This document shows positions 1 to 6,414 of a stretch of DNA of 11,796 nt, piece after piece (position 1 is the stretch's first letter; each line of letters starts with the position of its first letter). The notes under the pieces are model-generated. The model was not told the origin of the DNA, made no database searches, and worked only from the letters and a program-made list of their open reading frames with translations. The stretch is from positions 1-11,796 of the forward strand of contig JACQUC010000042.1 in the NCBI GenBank assembly GCA_016210495.1. Reading direction: 5' to 3'. The stretch comes from Chloroflexota bacterium (GTDB taxonomy: Bacteria; Chloroflexota; FW602-bin22; JACPRP01). A program made the translations under genes and the position numbers.

Positions 1-79
1 ATCTAGCGCGCAAAACGTTGGCACGATGCCCCCTCGTCAATGTTCGCGGCGATTTCTTGTATCTTCGTACCAACGATGC

Positions 80-103
80 GGGCGAACGCCGTTCGCCCCT
101 ACG
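80..103 (-). repeat. REP-like hairpin, copy 1
   Basis: On the minus strand this reads GTAG followed directly by a perfect 8-bp stem, GGGCGAAC...GTTCGCCC, with a 3-nt loop. It is one of five such elements in the window sharing the CTAC (GTAG on minus) flank but with different stem sequences. It lies downstream of the oxidoreductase gene, about 80 nt past its stop. It matches the known architecture of REP sequences (tetranucleotide plus palindrome); membership in that class is inferred. Confidence 0.6.
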
Positions 104-165
104 TTAACAACGTCCCCGGCCGATGGCTCTGAAATCAGCATTCGCCTTAGCTTAATGCCTATGGA

Positions 166-187
166 GGGGACAGGACGACGCCCCTAC
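166..187 (-). repeat. REP-like hairpin, copy 2 (degenerate)
   Basis: On the minus strand this is GTAGGGGC followed by an imperfect inverted repeat in which only the outer GGGG/CCCC pairs clearly. The flank matches the other four copies but the stem is degraded. The CTA of its CCCCTAC end (184-186) is the TAG stop codon of the oxidoreductase, so the element overlaps the end of that gene. Confidence is lower than for the perfect copies. Confidence 0.4.
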
Positions 188-1803
188 AGCAGGCCGTTCG
201 CACGGGCTTCCTGCACGTAAGCGGGCTCGGTCCACCATCTGGCGACGCCAAGGTCATCAGCGACAGCACCGGCGGCGAGATATCCGGATCCCAGCAGGAC
301 CAGCCCACCCGGATGGATGCAGGCACCGCACAGATAGAGATTCTTCACCGGCGTTCTTCCATCAGAGCAATCCTCGTTGGGCCGCAGAAAACCCATCTGA
401 AGGGGATGATATTTGCCCTGCTTGATGGAGCCCTGCACCATGTTGTTGAACTTGTTTTCGATATCCAGCGGTGACGTAGCGTAGACGGTGCCCATGAGCT
501 TGTCGTCCGTGACGTTGGGAGCATATCTCCTCAAGGTAGCCAACAGCTTCTCGGGTAGCGTCTTGCGAACCTTCCACCACCGGTCGGCTCCCTCCTTTAG
601 ATTGTAGGCGGCCATCTGGGAGATGACGCCCACGTGCTGACCAGGCGGCGCCTGCGTGGGATCGTGCAAAGTCGGGAAGCAGAGATTGAACCCGGCGCCT
701 TCTACAACCTGTCCGGCGGCCATCGCGTCGAAGTGGTGGATGAGCTCGTCAACGCTTTCGTAACCAAGCACATACATCAGGGCATTGTTGACGTCCGGAT
801 TGCCGCGAGCGGCCAGGAAATTGGGAGACTCCTCCAATGCTACATCAACCTGGAAGAGCGACCAGTCCTCCCATATCCAGCCCCTTATCTTCTCCGCAAA
901 TTCCTGACCCAAGATCTTCTCACCAACAAGCTTCAGGAAAGTCTGATGGGGATCAAGACTGCTGACCACCGCTCTGTTGGCCTCTATCACCGTGCCGTCC
1001 GTGAGCTCGATCCCCCTGGCGCTTCCACCGTCGACGATGATTCTCTTGACGAGTGTTGTCGTCATCATCGCTCCACCGTTTTCCAGGATGACCTTGGTGA
1101 AGGCTTGCGATATGCGATGCGAGCCGCCAACGACCATCCTGGTATTGACCGCGCGATTGATGTAGAGCGGGACGAGGTAGCCGACTCCCTCTACATCGTA
1201 CGGCAAACCCCAGTGGCAAGCCAAGTAGAGCATCAGGGTCCGGACGTGCTCGTTCTCGAACAAGCCATCCACGATCGCCTGGGGGCTCTTCTCGCTGTAG
1301 GCGCTCAGATCTCTGCCGAGCTCGGTCAATTCCAACTTGACTGCCTGCTCAATGGCGGGCACGGGAGGCACATACGTGGCCGGAGCCAGGAACTCTGCCA
1401 CGAACCTGCCGAAATTGGCGGACATCTCGGCATACGCCGCGGCGTCTTTCTGTGAGAATTGAGCTATGGACCGGCACGTCTTCTCGACGTCCGAATAGAG
1501 ACACAGGCTCCTGCCGTCCGCCAGAGGCATCGCCACCTGCAACGAGGGATATACGTGTCTCACGTCGTACTTTCGCTCGATCTCGAAATCGTTGTACGCA
1601 GGCGCGTAGTCGACCATCATCATGTACACGGCGTGAGTATTGCTGAGAAAACCCGGCCATGTGACCTCTTCGGTGGCAAGACCTCCTCCGGCCTCGTACC
1701 TTTTCTCGACGAGGAGAACCTTCAAGCCGGCTTTGGAAAGGTAAGCTCCGGCGAGAAGTCCGTTGACGCCTGCGCCAATGATGACGACATCGTATTTGGC
1801 CAC
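184..1803 (-). CDS. FAD-dependent oxidoreductase, phytoene desaturase/PYROXD2-like
   Basis: A 539-residue flavoprotein of the NAD(P)/FAD oxidoreductase superfamily, nearest in layout to the CrtI phytoene-desaturase and PYROXD2 group. The N-terminus has a Rossmann beta-alpha-beta fold with GAGVNG (residues 10-15), an acidic residue ending the second strand (E33, expected to bind the FAD ribose) and a GGG loop at 39-41. The C-terminus carries the second FAD signature, NLYLCGACIHPGG, then GSGYLAAGAVADDL (about 485-518). No signal peptide or membrane helix is visible, so it is probably cytosolic or membrane-peripheral. The start is GTG, 7 nt after a strong AAGGAGG. The gene follows the 81-residue gene by 27 nt and probably shares its promoter. 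The substrate cannot be read from sequence: no carotenoid genes lie nearby, so a carotenoid role is unsupported. The stop codon lies inside a REP-like element, so the last residues may not be ancestral. Confidence 0.9.
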   Translation of the reverse strand: MAKYDVVIIGAGVNGLLAGAYLSKAGLKVLLVEKRYEAGGGLATEEVTWPGFLSNTHAVYMMMVDYAPAYNDFEIERKYDVRHVYPSLQVAMPLADGRSLCLYSDVEKTCRSIAQFSQKDAAAYAEMSANFGRFVAEFLAPATYVPPVPAIEQAVKLELTELGRDLSAYSEKSPQAIVDGLFENEHVRTLMLYLACHWGLPYDVEGVGYLVPLYINRAVNTRMVVGGSHRISQAFTKVILENGGAMMTTTLVKRIIVDGGSARGIELTDGTVIEANRAVVSSLDPHQTFLKLVGEKILGQEFAEKIRGWIWEDWSLFQVDVALEESPNFLAARGNPDVNNALMYVLGYESVDELIHHFDAMAAGQVVEGAGFNLCFPTLHDPTQAPPGQHVGVISQMAAYNLKEGADRWWKVRKTLPEKLLATLRRYAPNVTDDKLMGTVYATSPLDIENKFNNMVQGSIKQGKYHPLQMGFLRPNEDCSDGRTPVKNLYLCGACIHPGGLVLLGSGYLAAGAVADDLGVARWWTEPAYVQEARANGLL

Positions 1804-1830
1804 TGCTGTTCCTCCTTGGTTGGGGTGTGT

Positions 1831-2076
1831 TTAATAGTCTGGTGGGGGCGCCGGGCCGTCCTTGGGCGTCCTAAGATTCGAGAGAAGGTAGGTAGCCAGC
1901 AGGCCAGAGGATTTGAGCATCCCGAGCAAATCCTTCGGCGTCAAAGCCACCCTGACGTGCCAACGCACCGGTTGGACCGTCCGCATGGACACAATGAGGT
2001 AATCGCCCTTGCGCTGAATCGATTCGATTTCTCCCACCAGCTCGGTCTTGCCAAGACCAGTCGACCTTATTCTCAT
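1831..2076 (-). CDS. Small hypothetical protein, likely co-transcribed with the oxidoreductase
   Basis: An 81-residue protein I cannot assign to a named family. It starts at ATG behind GGTGAG, with an in-frame TGA two codons upstream, so no longer version in this frame is possible. The first 50 residues look like a compact beta-rich domain (GKTELVGEIESI, then GDYLIVSMRTVQPVRWHVRVAL). A short hydrophobic helix follows (LLGMLKSSGLLATYLL, about 50-65), and the tail is proline-rich (PAPPP). There is no signal peptide and no cysteine. The gene ends 27 nt before the oxidoreductase start on the same strand and lies about 220 nt downstream of the predicted promoter at 2305-2333. It is plausibly a small partner or chaperone of the flavoenzyme, but that rests only on gene order. 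Confidence 0.65.
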   Translation of the reverse strand: MRIRSTGLGKTELVGEIESIQRKGDYLIVSMRTVQPVRWHVRVALTPKDLLGMLKSSGLLATYLLSNLRTPKDGPAPPPDY

Positions 2077-2290
2077 AGCTCACCCGCCAGAACCGAAATA
2101 GCTTGTCGGCCGTCGTGGCCGGTCTCCATACAAAGCGGTCGCGGAGCCCGTCGAGGGTAGCGTAGAAGTGGTTTGCGACGGCAGGAATGCATCGCGTCAC
2201 AGGGCTTGCGAGGGATAGACACAGCCCCGGTTGGCAAAGCGCTGCCGCCGCGAAAACTCAGGCCACGCCGCATAGACAACAGGCCTCGGG

Positions 2291-2312
2291 GAATGTATAC
2301 CGGATGTATACC
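2291..2312. promoter_or_regulatory. Tandem GTATAC operator-like repeats
   Basis: Two adjacent 11-bp repeats (2291-2301 and 2302-2312) differ at one base and share ATGTATACC. Each contains the palindrome GTATAC (2295-2300 and 2306-2311), so the two palindromes are centred 11 bp apart, about one helical turn. The upper repeat includes the -10 element of the minus-strand promoter and the lower one covers the expected start point. This is the usual placement for a repressor operator. Which regulator binds is unknown; none is encoded in the window. Confidence 0.5.
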
Positions 2313-2333
2313 ATAGAACTGGGCGTTTGTCAA
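2305..2333 (-). promoter_or_regulatory. Sigma-70-type promoter for the minus-strand oxidoreductase operon
   Basis: On the minus strand there is a perfect -35 hexamer TTGACA (2328-2333), a 17-bp spacer and a -10-like TATACA (2305-2310). Transcription would start near 2298, giving a leader of about 220 nt before the 81-residue gene. The -10 sits in the GTATAC repeats, suggesting repression by occlusion. The -35 and spacing are ideal; the -10 matches consensus at four of six positions. Confidence 0.6.
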
Positions 2334-2419
2334 CTAGGTTTTGGACGGGTTTTTGGAAAATATCTCAGCAACCTCTGCACATTGGTGGGAAAAGGCCATA
2401 GCGACGAAGGCCACGCGTC

Positions 2420-2428
2420 TGGTAAAAT
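2420..2428 (+). promoter_or_regulatory. Possible extended -10 promoter of the histidine kinase
   Basis: TGGTAAAAT fits an extended -10 (TGn plus a hexamer with five of six matches to TATAAT). No convincing -35 lies 16-18 nt upstream. It would give a leader of about 130 nt containing the GC palindrome. Confidence 0.3.
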
Positions 2429-2475
2429 TGATTTGTGCGCAAGGGATCGGCGCACGTTGGAAGAGGGGTGTGGGA

Positions 2476-2505
2476 CGGCCGCGCGCGCGCGGCCGCAAGC
2501 TTTTT
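2476..2505 (+). terminator. GC-only palindrome plus T5: possible attenuator in kinase leader
   Basis: Positions 2476-2495 are a perfect 20-bp palindrome, CGGCCGCGCGCGCGCGGCCG, able to form an 8-bp all-GC stem with a 4-nt loop. Five bases later comes TTTTT (2501-2505), on the plus strand only. This resembles an intrinsic terminator lying 60 nt before the kinase start. The gap between stem and T tract is longer than usual, which weakens the call. The alternating CG run could alternatively adopt Z-DNA. Confidence 0.35.
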
Positions 2506-2566
2506 GGAAGAGAACGCTGGGACGGACGGCATGAGGCGATGATACCAATACCGGGCAATAAGTAAC

Positions 2567-3739
2567 GTGGAGATCTTCACAAGAGGCAAGACAAAAGTAC
2601 ACGCTAGCGAGACCATCGAGGCTTTCACAGATGGGTGTCGCGCCTTCGCGGATGCGCTGAGCGACGAAGTGCTGATCATAGACCCACAGTTCCAAGTGCT
2701 ATTTGCCAACGAGGCGCTGCTCCGGAACAAGGGCTGGACGGCCGAGGAGGTCATTGGCCGCCACTGCTACGAGGTATCACACAGGAAGAGTGAGCCCTGC
2801 TTCCCGCTACACGGGGACTGCCCGATGCAAAAAACCATAACCTCCGGTTCTTCTGCCAGGGCAACGCACGTTCATTTCGGCAGAGAGGGTAGGGAGAGCC
2901 ACGTGGACGTGGTTACCTCCGGTATCAAGAACGAGTGCGGGCGAGTGGTCGGCGTGGTGGAGATTGTAAGGGACATCACACACCGGGTCGAGCTGGAGCA
3001 AGCCCTGTCGTCGCGCAACGAAGAACTTGGGCGCTACGCCCAGGAACTGGAGGACGCTCGGCGGAGGCGAAACGAGTTCGCCTCGGCCGTAAGCCACGAG
3101 CTCAACAACGTGCTGACGGTGCTCAACGGCTATGCTCAACTGCTCGGAAAGTGGGACACTCAGACGTGGTCGGCAGGGGAGCTCTGCAAGATAGTAAACA
3201 CCATAACCGGCCAGTCGAATCGATTGAAGCGACTCATCAAGGACCTTGGCGACATATCGTCAATGGAATCCGGACGGTTTGATCTCAAGCGTGGGAGGTG
3301 CGACGTCGTCGAAATAGCACGCGAGGTGACCCAGGCGCGCCAGTCGCTGACGGAGAAGCACAGGCTTGTGTTCGAGGGTGCGGAGCCTGGCGTGAATGGT
3401 CACTGGGATTGCGATCGCATTCGGCAGGTGATCGACAACGTGGTCGACAACGCGGTGAAGTACTCACCCCAAGGCGGACAGGTGCGGGTCCGCGTCGCAA
3501 GACAGGGCAACGACGTGTCTATTGCGGTCAGCGATCAAGGCTTGGGAATCTCTCAGGAGGAGCTGCCGCATTTATTCAGGCCCTACGCAAGAGCGCACAA
3601 GGAGATCAAAGGGCTGGGTTTGGGGCTTTCCATTTGCAAGGGCATTGTGGAGGCCCATGGTGGCTGCATCACAGTCGAAAGTGAAGAGGGGCGAGGAACG
3701 ACTTTTAGGTTTACTTTGCCCATCGACCCGATGACGTAA
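2567..3739 (+). CDS. PAS-domain sensor histidine kinase (soluble, orphan)
   Basis: A 390-residue cytosolic sensor kinase with no membrane segment. A PAS domain occupies about 22-140 and contains a cysteine set C67, C78 and C85 within HCYEV...EPC...DCP. A short coiled coil (about 142-168) leads to the HisKA dimerisation domain, with phosphoacceptor H177 in SHELNN. The HATPase_c domain is complete: N-box with N291 and N295, G1 DQGLGI (323-328), F-box LFRPYAR (336-342), G2 GLGLGL (349-354) and GRGTTF (375-380). The kinase should therefore be active. The start chosen is GTG; an in-frame TGA lies eight codons upstream, no other start lies between, and no clear ribosome site is visible, so initiation may be weak. 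No response regulator is in the window. The gene ends 73 nt before pspA, which has its own promoter, so regulation of Psp by this kinase is only a positional guess. Confidence 0.9.
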   Translation: MEIFTRGKTKVHASETIEAFTDGCRAFADALSDEVLIIDPQFQVLFANEALLRNKGWTAEEVIGRHCYEVSHRKSEPCFPLHGDCPMQKTITSGSSARATHVHFGREGRESHVDVVTSGIKNECGRVVGVVEIVRDITHRVELEQALSSRNEELGRYAQELEDARRRRNEFASAVSHELNNVLTVLNGYAQLLGKWDTQTWSAGELCKIVNTITGQSNRLKRLIKDLGDISSMESGRFDLKRGRCDVVEIAREVTQARQSLTEKHRLVFEGAEPGVNGHWDCDRIRQVIDNVVDNAVKYSPQGGQVRVRVARQGNDVSIAVSDQGLGISQEELPHLFRPYARAHKEIKGLGLGLSICKGIVEAHGGCITVESEEGRGTTFRFTLPIDPMT

Positions 3740-3747
3740 GAGCGAGC

Positions 3748-3777
3748 TTTACAACGCTAAGCCGGTGGCCTTATAAT
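3748..3777 (+). promoter_or_regulatory. Promoter of pspA-pspAA
   Basis: TTTACA (3748-3753, five of six to consensus), an 18-bp spacer and a perfect TATAAT (3772-3777) lie just after the kinase stop. Transcription would begin near 3784, with a leader of about 29 nt that includes the ribosome site GGGAGGT at 3799-3805. It is a housekeeping-type promoter, unlike the sigma-54 promoter of enterobacterial psp operons. Confidence 0.65.
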
Positions 3778-3812
3778 GGATACCAGCCAACTAAGAACGG
3801 GAGGTATCGAAT

Positions 3813-4541
3813 ATGGGCTTGTTGTCCCGAATGTCCACCATTCTCAAGGCAAAGATGACCTCTATCTTGGATCGAGCCGAAGACCCCCGGCAGACACTGG
3901 ACTACTCCTACGAGAAGCAATTGGAGCTGTTGCAGAATGTGAAGCGAGGCATCGTCGACGTGGTCACCGCGAAGCGTCGTCTTGAGCTGCAGGGGAATAA
4001 GCTACAGGAGAACGCGGCCACGTTGGACGAACAGGCACGCAGGGCTCTGGCGGCTGGACGAGAGGATCTGGCCAGAATGGCCCTGGAACGCAAACAGGTC
4101 ATCTTGACTCAGGTACAGGGTCTGGACACTCAAATCGGCGATTTGCAGCGGGAGCAGGACAAGCTTACCACCGCGGAAACCCGTCTATCGATGAAGGTGG
4201 AGGCCTTCCGCACCCGCAAGGAGACGATCAAGGCCCAGTACTCCGCGGCGGAGGCGCAGGTAAAGATTGGCGAGGCGGTGACGGGCATCTCGGAGGAGAT
4301 GGCCGACGTCGGCCTGTCTATCCAGCGCGCAGAAGACAAGACCGAGAAGCTACGGGCGCGTGCGACGGCGATAGACGAACTGGTGGCGGCGGGCACGCTA
4401 GAGGATTTCACCGGCACGCCCGACGTGGTCGAGCGGGAACTAGCAAAAATCACGGTATCGCAAAGCGTCGATCAGGAACTCGAGCGAATGAAGAAGCAGA
4501 TTGAGGCGCCAAGACCGAAGCAGCTTAAGGAGGGCAAATGA
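3813..4541 (+). CDS. pspA: Phage shock protein A (PspA/IM30/Vipp1 family)
   Basis: A 242-residue PspA-family protein. The family binds and remodels stressed membranes from the cytosolic face as ESCRT-III-like oligomers. Visible features are an N-terminal amphipathic helix (MGLLSRMSTILKAKMTSIL), the family signature AEDPRQTLDYSYEKQ at 22-36, and an almost continuous run of charged alpha-helical coiled coil to about residue 185. A shorter helical section follows, ending in a Lys-rich tail. Length is normal for the family. The ATG start lies 7-8 nt after GGGAGGT. The stop overlaps the start of pspAA (ATGA), so the two are translationally coupled. PspA paired with PspAA, rather than with PspB/PspC/PspF, is typical of Actinobacteria, Chloroflexi and related groups. 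Confidence 0.93.
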   Translation: MGLLSRMSTILKAKMTSILDRAEDPRQTLDYSYEKQLELLQNVKRGIVDVVTAKRRLELQGNKLQENAATLDEQARRALAAGREDLARMALERKQVILTQVQGLDTQIGDLQREQDKLTTAETRLSMKVEAFRTRKETIKAQYSAAEAQVKIGEAVTGISEEMADVGLSIQRAEDKTEKLRARATAIDELVAAGTLEDFTGTPDVVERELAKITVSQSVDQELERMKKQIEAPRPKQLKEGK

Positions 4542-4816
4542 TCGTTCGTATTCTCACCGAGGGACAGTATAGGCTATCCAGCGGCGTGCTCGACAAGCTC
4601 AACGAGATCGACAATGATCTGGTCAACGTCGTTGCATCTGGCGACCAAAAGAAATACGAGAAGCTGCTCTCTCAGATGATCGACCTGGTGCGGAAAAAGG
4701 GTCAGCCGTTGAAGCCGGACGAGATTGTGGAATCTGAGCTGATACTACCATCCCCGGACACGACTTTGGAGGAGGCCAAGTCGCTTTTCACAGGCGACGG
4801 CCTAATCCCGGGCTAA
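4538..4816 (+). CDS. pspAA: PspA-associated protein PspAA
   Basis: A 92-residue protein matching the PspAA family, which accompanies PspA in many non-proteobacterial genomes. The N-terminus MIVRILTEGQYRL starts a small alpha/beta domain. Residues 22-60 form a charged helical pair (NEIDNDLVNVV, KKYEKLLSQMIDLVRKKG), and the end has the family's acidic ESELILPSPD stretch. No membrane segment or cysteine is present, so it is cytosolic. Its ATG overlaps the pspA stop by 4 nt and has its own strong AAGGAGGG at 4527-4534. Its exact biochemical role is not established; a PspA partner or modulator is inferred from constant linkage. The pair is closed by the terminator at 4867. Confidence 0.88.
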   Translation: MIVRILTEGQYRLSSGVLDKLNEIDNDLVNVVASGDQKKYEKLLSQMIDLVRKKGQPLKPDEIVESELILPSPDTTLEEAKSLFTGDGLIPG

Positions 4817-4866
4817 GCGGTTAACGCTGCGACCTGCTCGGTCGAATACCAGTTCCTAATCGGATT

Positions 4867-4908
4867 GCCAGCAGGGCTATTGCCTGCTGGCTGTCGTTTT
4901 CTTTGTCT
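4867..4908 (+). terminator. Intrinsic terminator of pspA-pspAA
   Basis: A perfect 9-bp stem GCCAGCAGG/CCTGCTGGC (4867-4875 and 4883-4891) with a 7-nt loop is followed by a T-rich tract (TTTTCTTTGTCTT). It sits 50 nt after the pspAA stop. Confidence 0.8.
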
Positions 4909-4933
4909 TGGCTGATGGGAACGGAGCAACTAC

Positions 4934-4957
4934 GTCCGCCTAAGGCGGACCCCTACG
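4934..4957 (-). repeat. REP-like hairpin, copy 3
   Basis: A perfect 7-bp stem GTCCGCC/GGCGGAC with loop TAA, then CC and CTACG on plus; on minus this reads CGTAG, GG, hairpin. It lies between the psp terminator and the first glycoside hydrolase gene and argues against starting that gene at 4958, immediately beside the repeat. Confidence 0.6.
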
Positions 4958-5050
4958 GTGCCACCAGGTACGAATCTTGCAACGGAGTGTATGCTATGGT
5001 GCCTGATTAGAGGAACACTTGGCCAAAACGTGGTGGATTTGGGGTCGAAG

Positions 5051-5989
5051 ATGATTACATTGGCTTTTCGTCTGGCCGTTATGGCTGGACTGCTGTCTAT
5101 TACGGCAAGCGCCTCCGCGATGGGAACGGCGCCCACGGTTGCGAGCATCACGACGCCTATCTGCGCAGACTCACCCAACATCGACCAGCGCTTCGGCGTT
5201 GTGGTGGCAGATACTGTCGGCACAGACATGTCGTCAGTGCTGAACTCGCTTTGCGTGCGAACGTACTACAAGTATGGATGGGGCGAACCGCTGCCTGGCT
5301 TCGAGAGGATACAGATGGTGGGTCGAACCAACATCAGCGAAGTGGGGCTAGACGCTTTCATCCGTTCACATCTAGGCAGCTATTGGATGGTTGGCAACGA
5401 GCCCAACGTTCCGAACCAGGATAACCTGTCACCCGCCGCTTACGCCCAGCTTTTTCATAATTGGGCCGTACGGATCAAGGGTCTGGATCCCACGGCCAAG
5501 ATTCTGAATGCCGGTATCGGCAACTTCCCTGATGTCGTCGGCGTGCCCGGGGGCGGATTGGCGTATATCAGGGACTTCCGAGAATCACACCGCATTCTGT
5601 TCGGAACCTACCCATCAGTCGACGTATGGAACATCCACGCCTATCCGCCGTTCTTTGTGGCGGATGGGAGACTGCAAAGCTTCTGCGACACGTCGTTTCC
5701 CAAGCTGCACATTTCGGAGGTAGCGCGGTACCTGCGTGCCTCAGGTGAAATGCAACCCATCTGGTTGACGGAGTTTGGCATGGACTGGGGTAACGACCAG
5801 GACCCGTGTGTGGTGACGTTTATGACCGATATGGTGGGATGGCTGGCGACGACCGGTCTCGTGAATCGCTGGTACTGGTTTTCGCTCAACGGGCAGTCCT
5901 GGGGCTTTGGCGGCAACCTAGTAGACCTTGCCGGTACTCCTACCATTCTTGGACAAACATACCGCGGTCTTGCAGCGATGCAGCGCTAA
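5051..5989 (+). CDS. Secreted clan GH-A-like glycoside hydrolase (bare catalytic domain)
   Basis: A 312-residue exported (beta/alpha)8-barrel hydrolase. Signal peptide: MITLAFRLAVMAGLLSITAS followed by ASA, with cleavage expected near residue 23. The barrel begins at about residue 40 (RFGVVVAD). Two clan GH-A landmarks are present: NEP with E117 as the likely acid/base, and WLTEFG with E241 as the likely nucleophile. The ending WYWFSLNGQSWGFGGNLVD...LGQTYRGLA is typical of Asl1/GH39-like barrels. The substrate is unknown. I chose the ATG at 5051 because it opens the signal peptide; the same frame is open back to ATG 4958, but those 31 residues precede the hydrophobic segment and abut a repeat. 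The ribosome site (GGGG at 5041-5044) is weak. The mature domain is about 75% identical to the C-terminal part of the next gene, indicating tandem duplication. Confidence 0.8.
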   Translation: MITLAFRLAVMAGLLSITASASAMGTAPTVASITTPICADSPNIDQRFGVVVADTVGTDMSSVLNSLCVRTYYKYGWGEPLPGFERIQMVGRTNISEVGLDAFIRSHLGSYWMVGNEPNVPNQDNLSPAAYAQLFHNWAVRIKGLDPTAKILNAGIGNFPDVVGVPGGGLAYIRDFRESHRILFGTYPSVDVWNIHAYPPFFVADGRLQSFCDTSFPKLHISEVARYLRASGEMQPIWLTEFGMDWGNDQDPCVVTFMTDMVGWLATTGLVNRWYWFSLNGQSWGFGGNLVDLAGTPTILGQTYRGLAAMQR

Positions 5990-6414
5990 CGCACCCTCGA
6001 GGCCGCATCAAACTTGCGGGGTAGCGGGCCGTGATGCCCCACGCCGGCTGAAGCACGACACTGCTCGGCTAGGGCTGACACCGGTCAAAGGGCATGTTTC
6101 CGAGCGGGCGCGGAGACCGCGCCCCTACGCCTAACGTAATTCCTTCCCCCTTTGGCATTCAAGTGAATCCCCTTATCAAGATTCACCAGGAATGACTCGT
6201 TACAGGGTCTGGCCCGTCTGCTACGTTTAGAGTATGAAGCCGTTCGTTCTCGTACTAACTGTGCATGGTTGCGTCCCAGAGTGCCCCGGCCCGCGCTCAG
6301 TCCTGCGAAGCGGCTACAACCGCACCTCGGCAGCGCAGGACACGATCTGAGGCACGTGGTATCAGACGAGCAAATCAGGCGTTCTGAATGCTGGTGAAAT
6401 CGAGGTGGACAGGC
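5990..6414. other. Intergenic region between the two hydrolase paralogs
   Basis: A 425-nt gap holding REP-like copy 4 (6106-6129) and, just before the next gene, the ribosome site GAGGTG. I found no coding frame, no convincing promoter hexamers and no terminator with a T tract. The sequence does not resemble the region upstream of the first hydrolase, so the duplication does not seem to have carried its regulatory DNA. Confidence 0.5.
6106..6129 (-). repeat. REP-like hairpin, copy 4
   Basis: A perfect 8-bp stem GGGCGCGG/CCGCGCCC with loop AGA, followed on plus by CTACG; the minus strand reads CGTAG then the hairpin. It has the same architecture and orientation as the other copies but a different stem. 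Confidence 0.65.

Larger units (their letters stand above)
2077..2566. other. Divergent intergenic region between oxidoreductase operon and kinase
   Basis: This 490-nt region separates two divergent transcription units. It holds the minus-strand promoter and GTATAC repeats, a possible extended -10 for the kinase (TGGTAAAAT, 2420-2428, no good -35) and the GC palindrome at 2476-2495. Open frames here are short, arginine-rich and without good start signals, so I call no gene. Confidence 0.6.

Noticed and set aside
19..33. TGGCACG resembling a sigma-54 -24 element.
   Set aside because: The -12 TTGCA part is absent (CCCCC instead), and no gene starts downstream on that strand.
634..1455. Long 273-codon plus-strand frame inside the oxidoreductase.
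   Set aside because: It is antisense to a clear flavoprotein gene, has no ribosome site and has no recognisable motifs.
1871..2200. Minus-strand 109-codon frame overlapping the 81-residue gene, with a protein-like stretch (KLFRFWRVSYENK).
   Set aside because: It overlaps the better-supported gene out of frame, and the second half looks random. A frameshifted older N-terminus is possible but unsupported without homologs.
2073..2333. Minus-strand 86-codon frame whose stop overlaps the 81-residue gene start (ATGA).
   Set aside because: Its TTG start lies inside the -35 hexamer, so it would not be on the transcript, and the protein is arginine- and proline-rich with no family resemblance.
4958..5050. 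Longer start for the first hydrolase (ATG 4958).
   Set aside because: It adds 31 residues ahead of a standard signal peptide, abuts a REP-like repeat and has no ribosome site.
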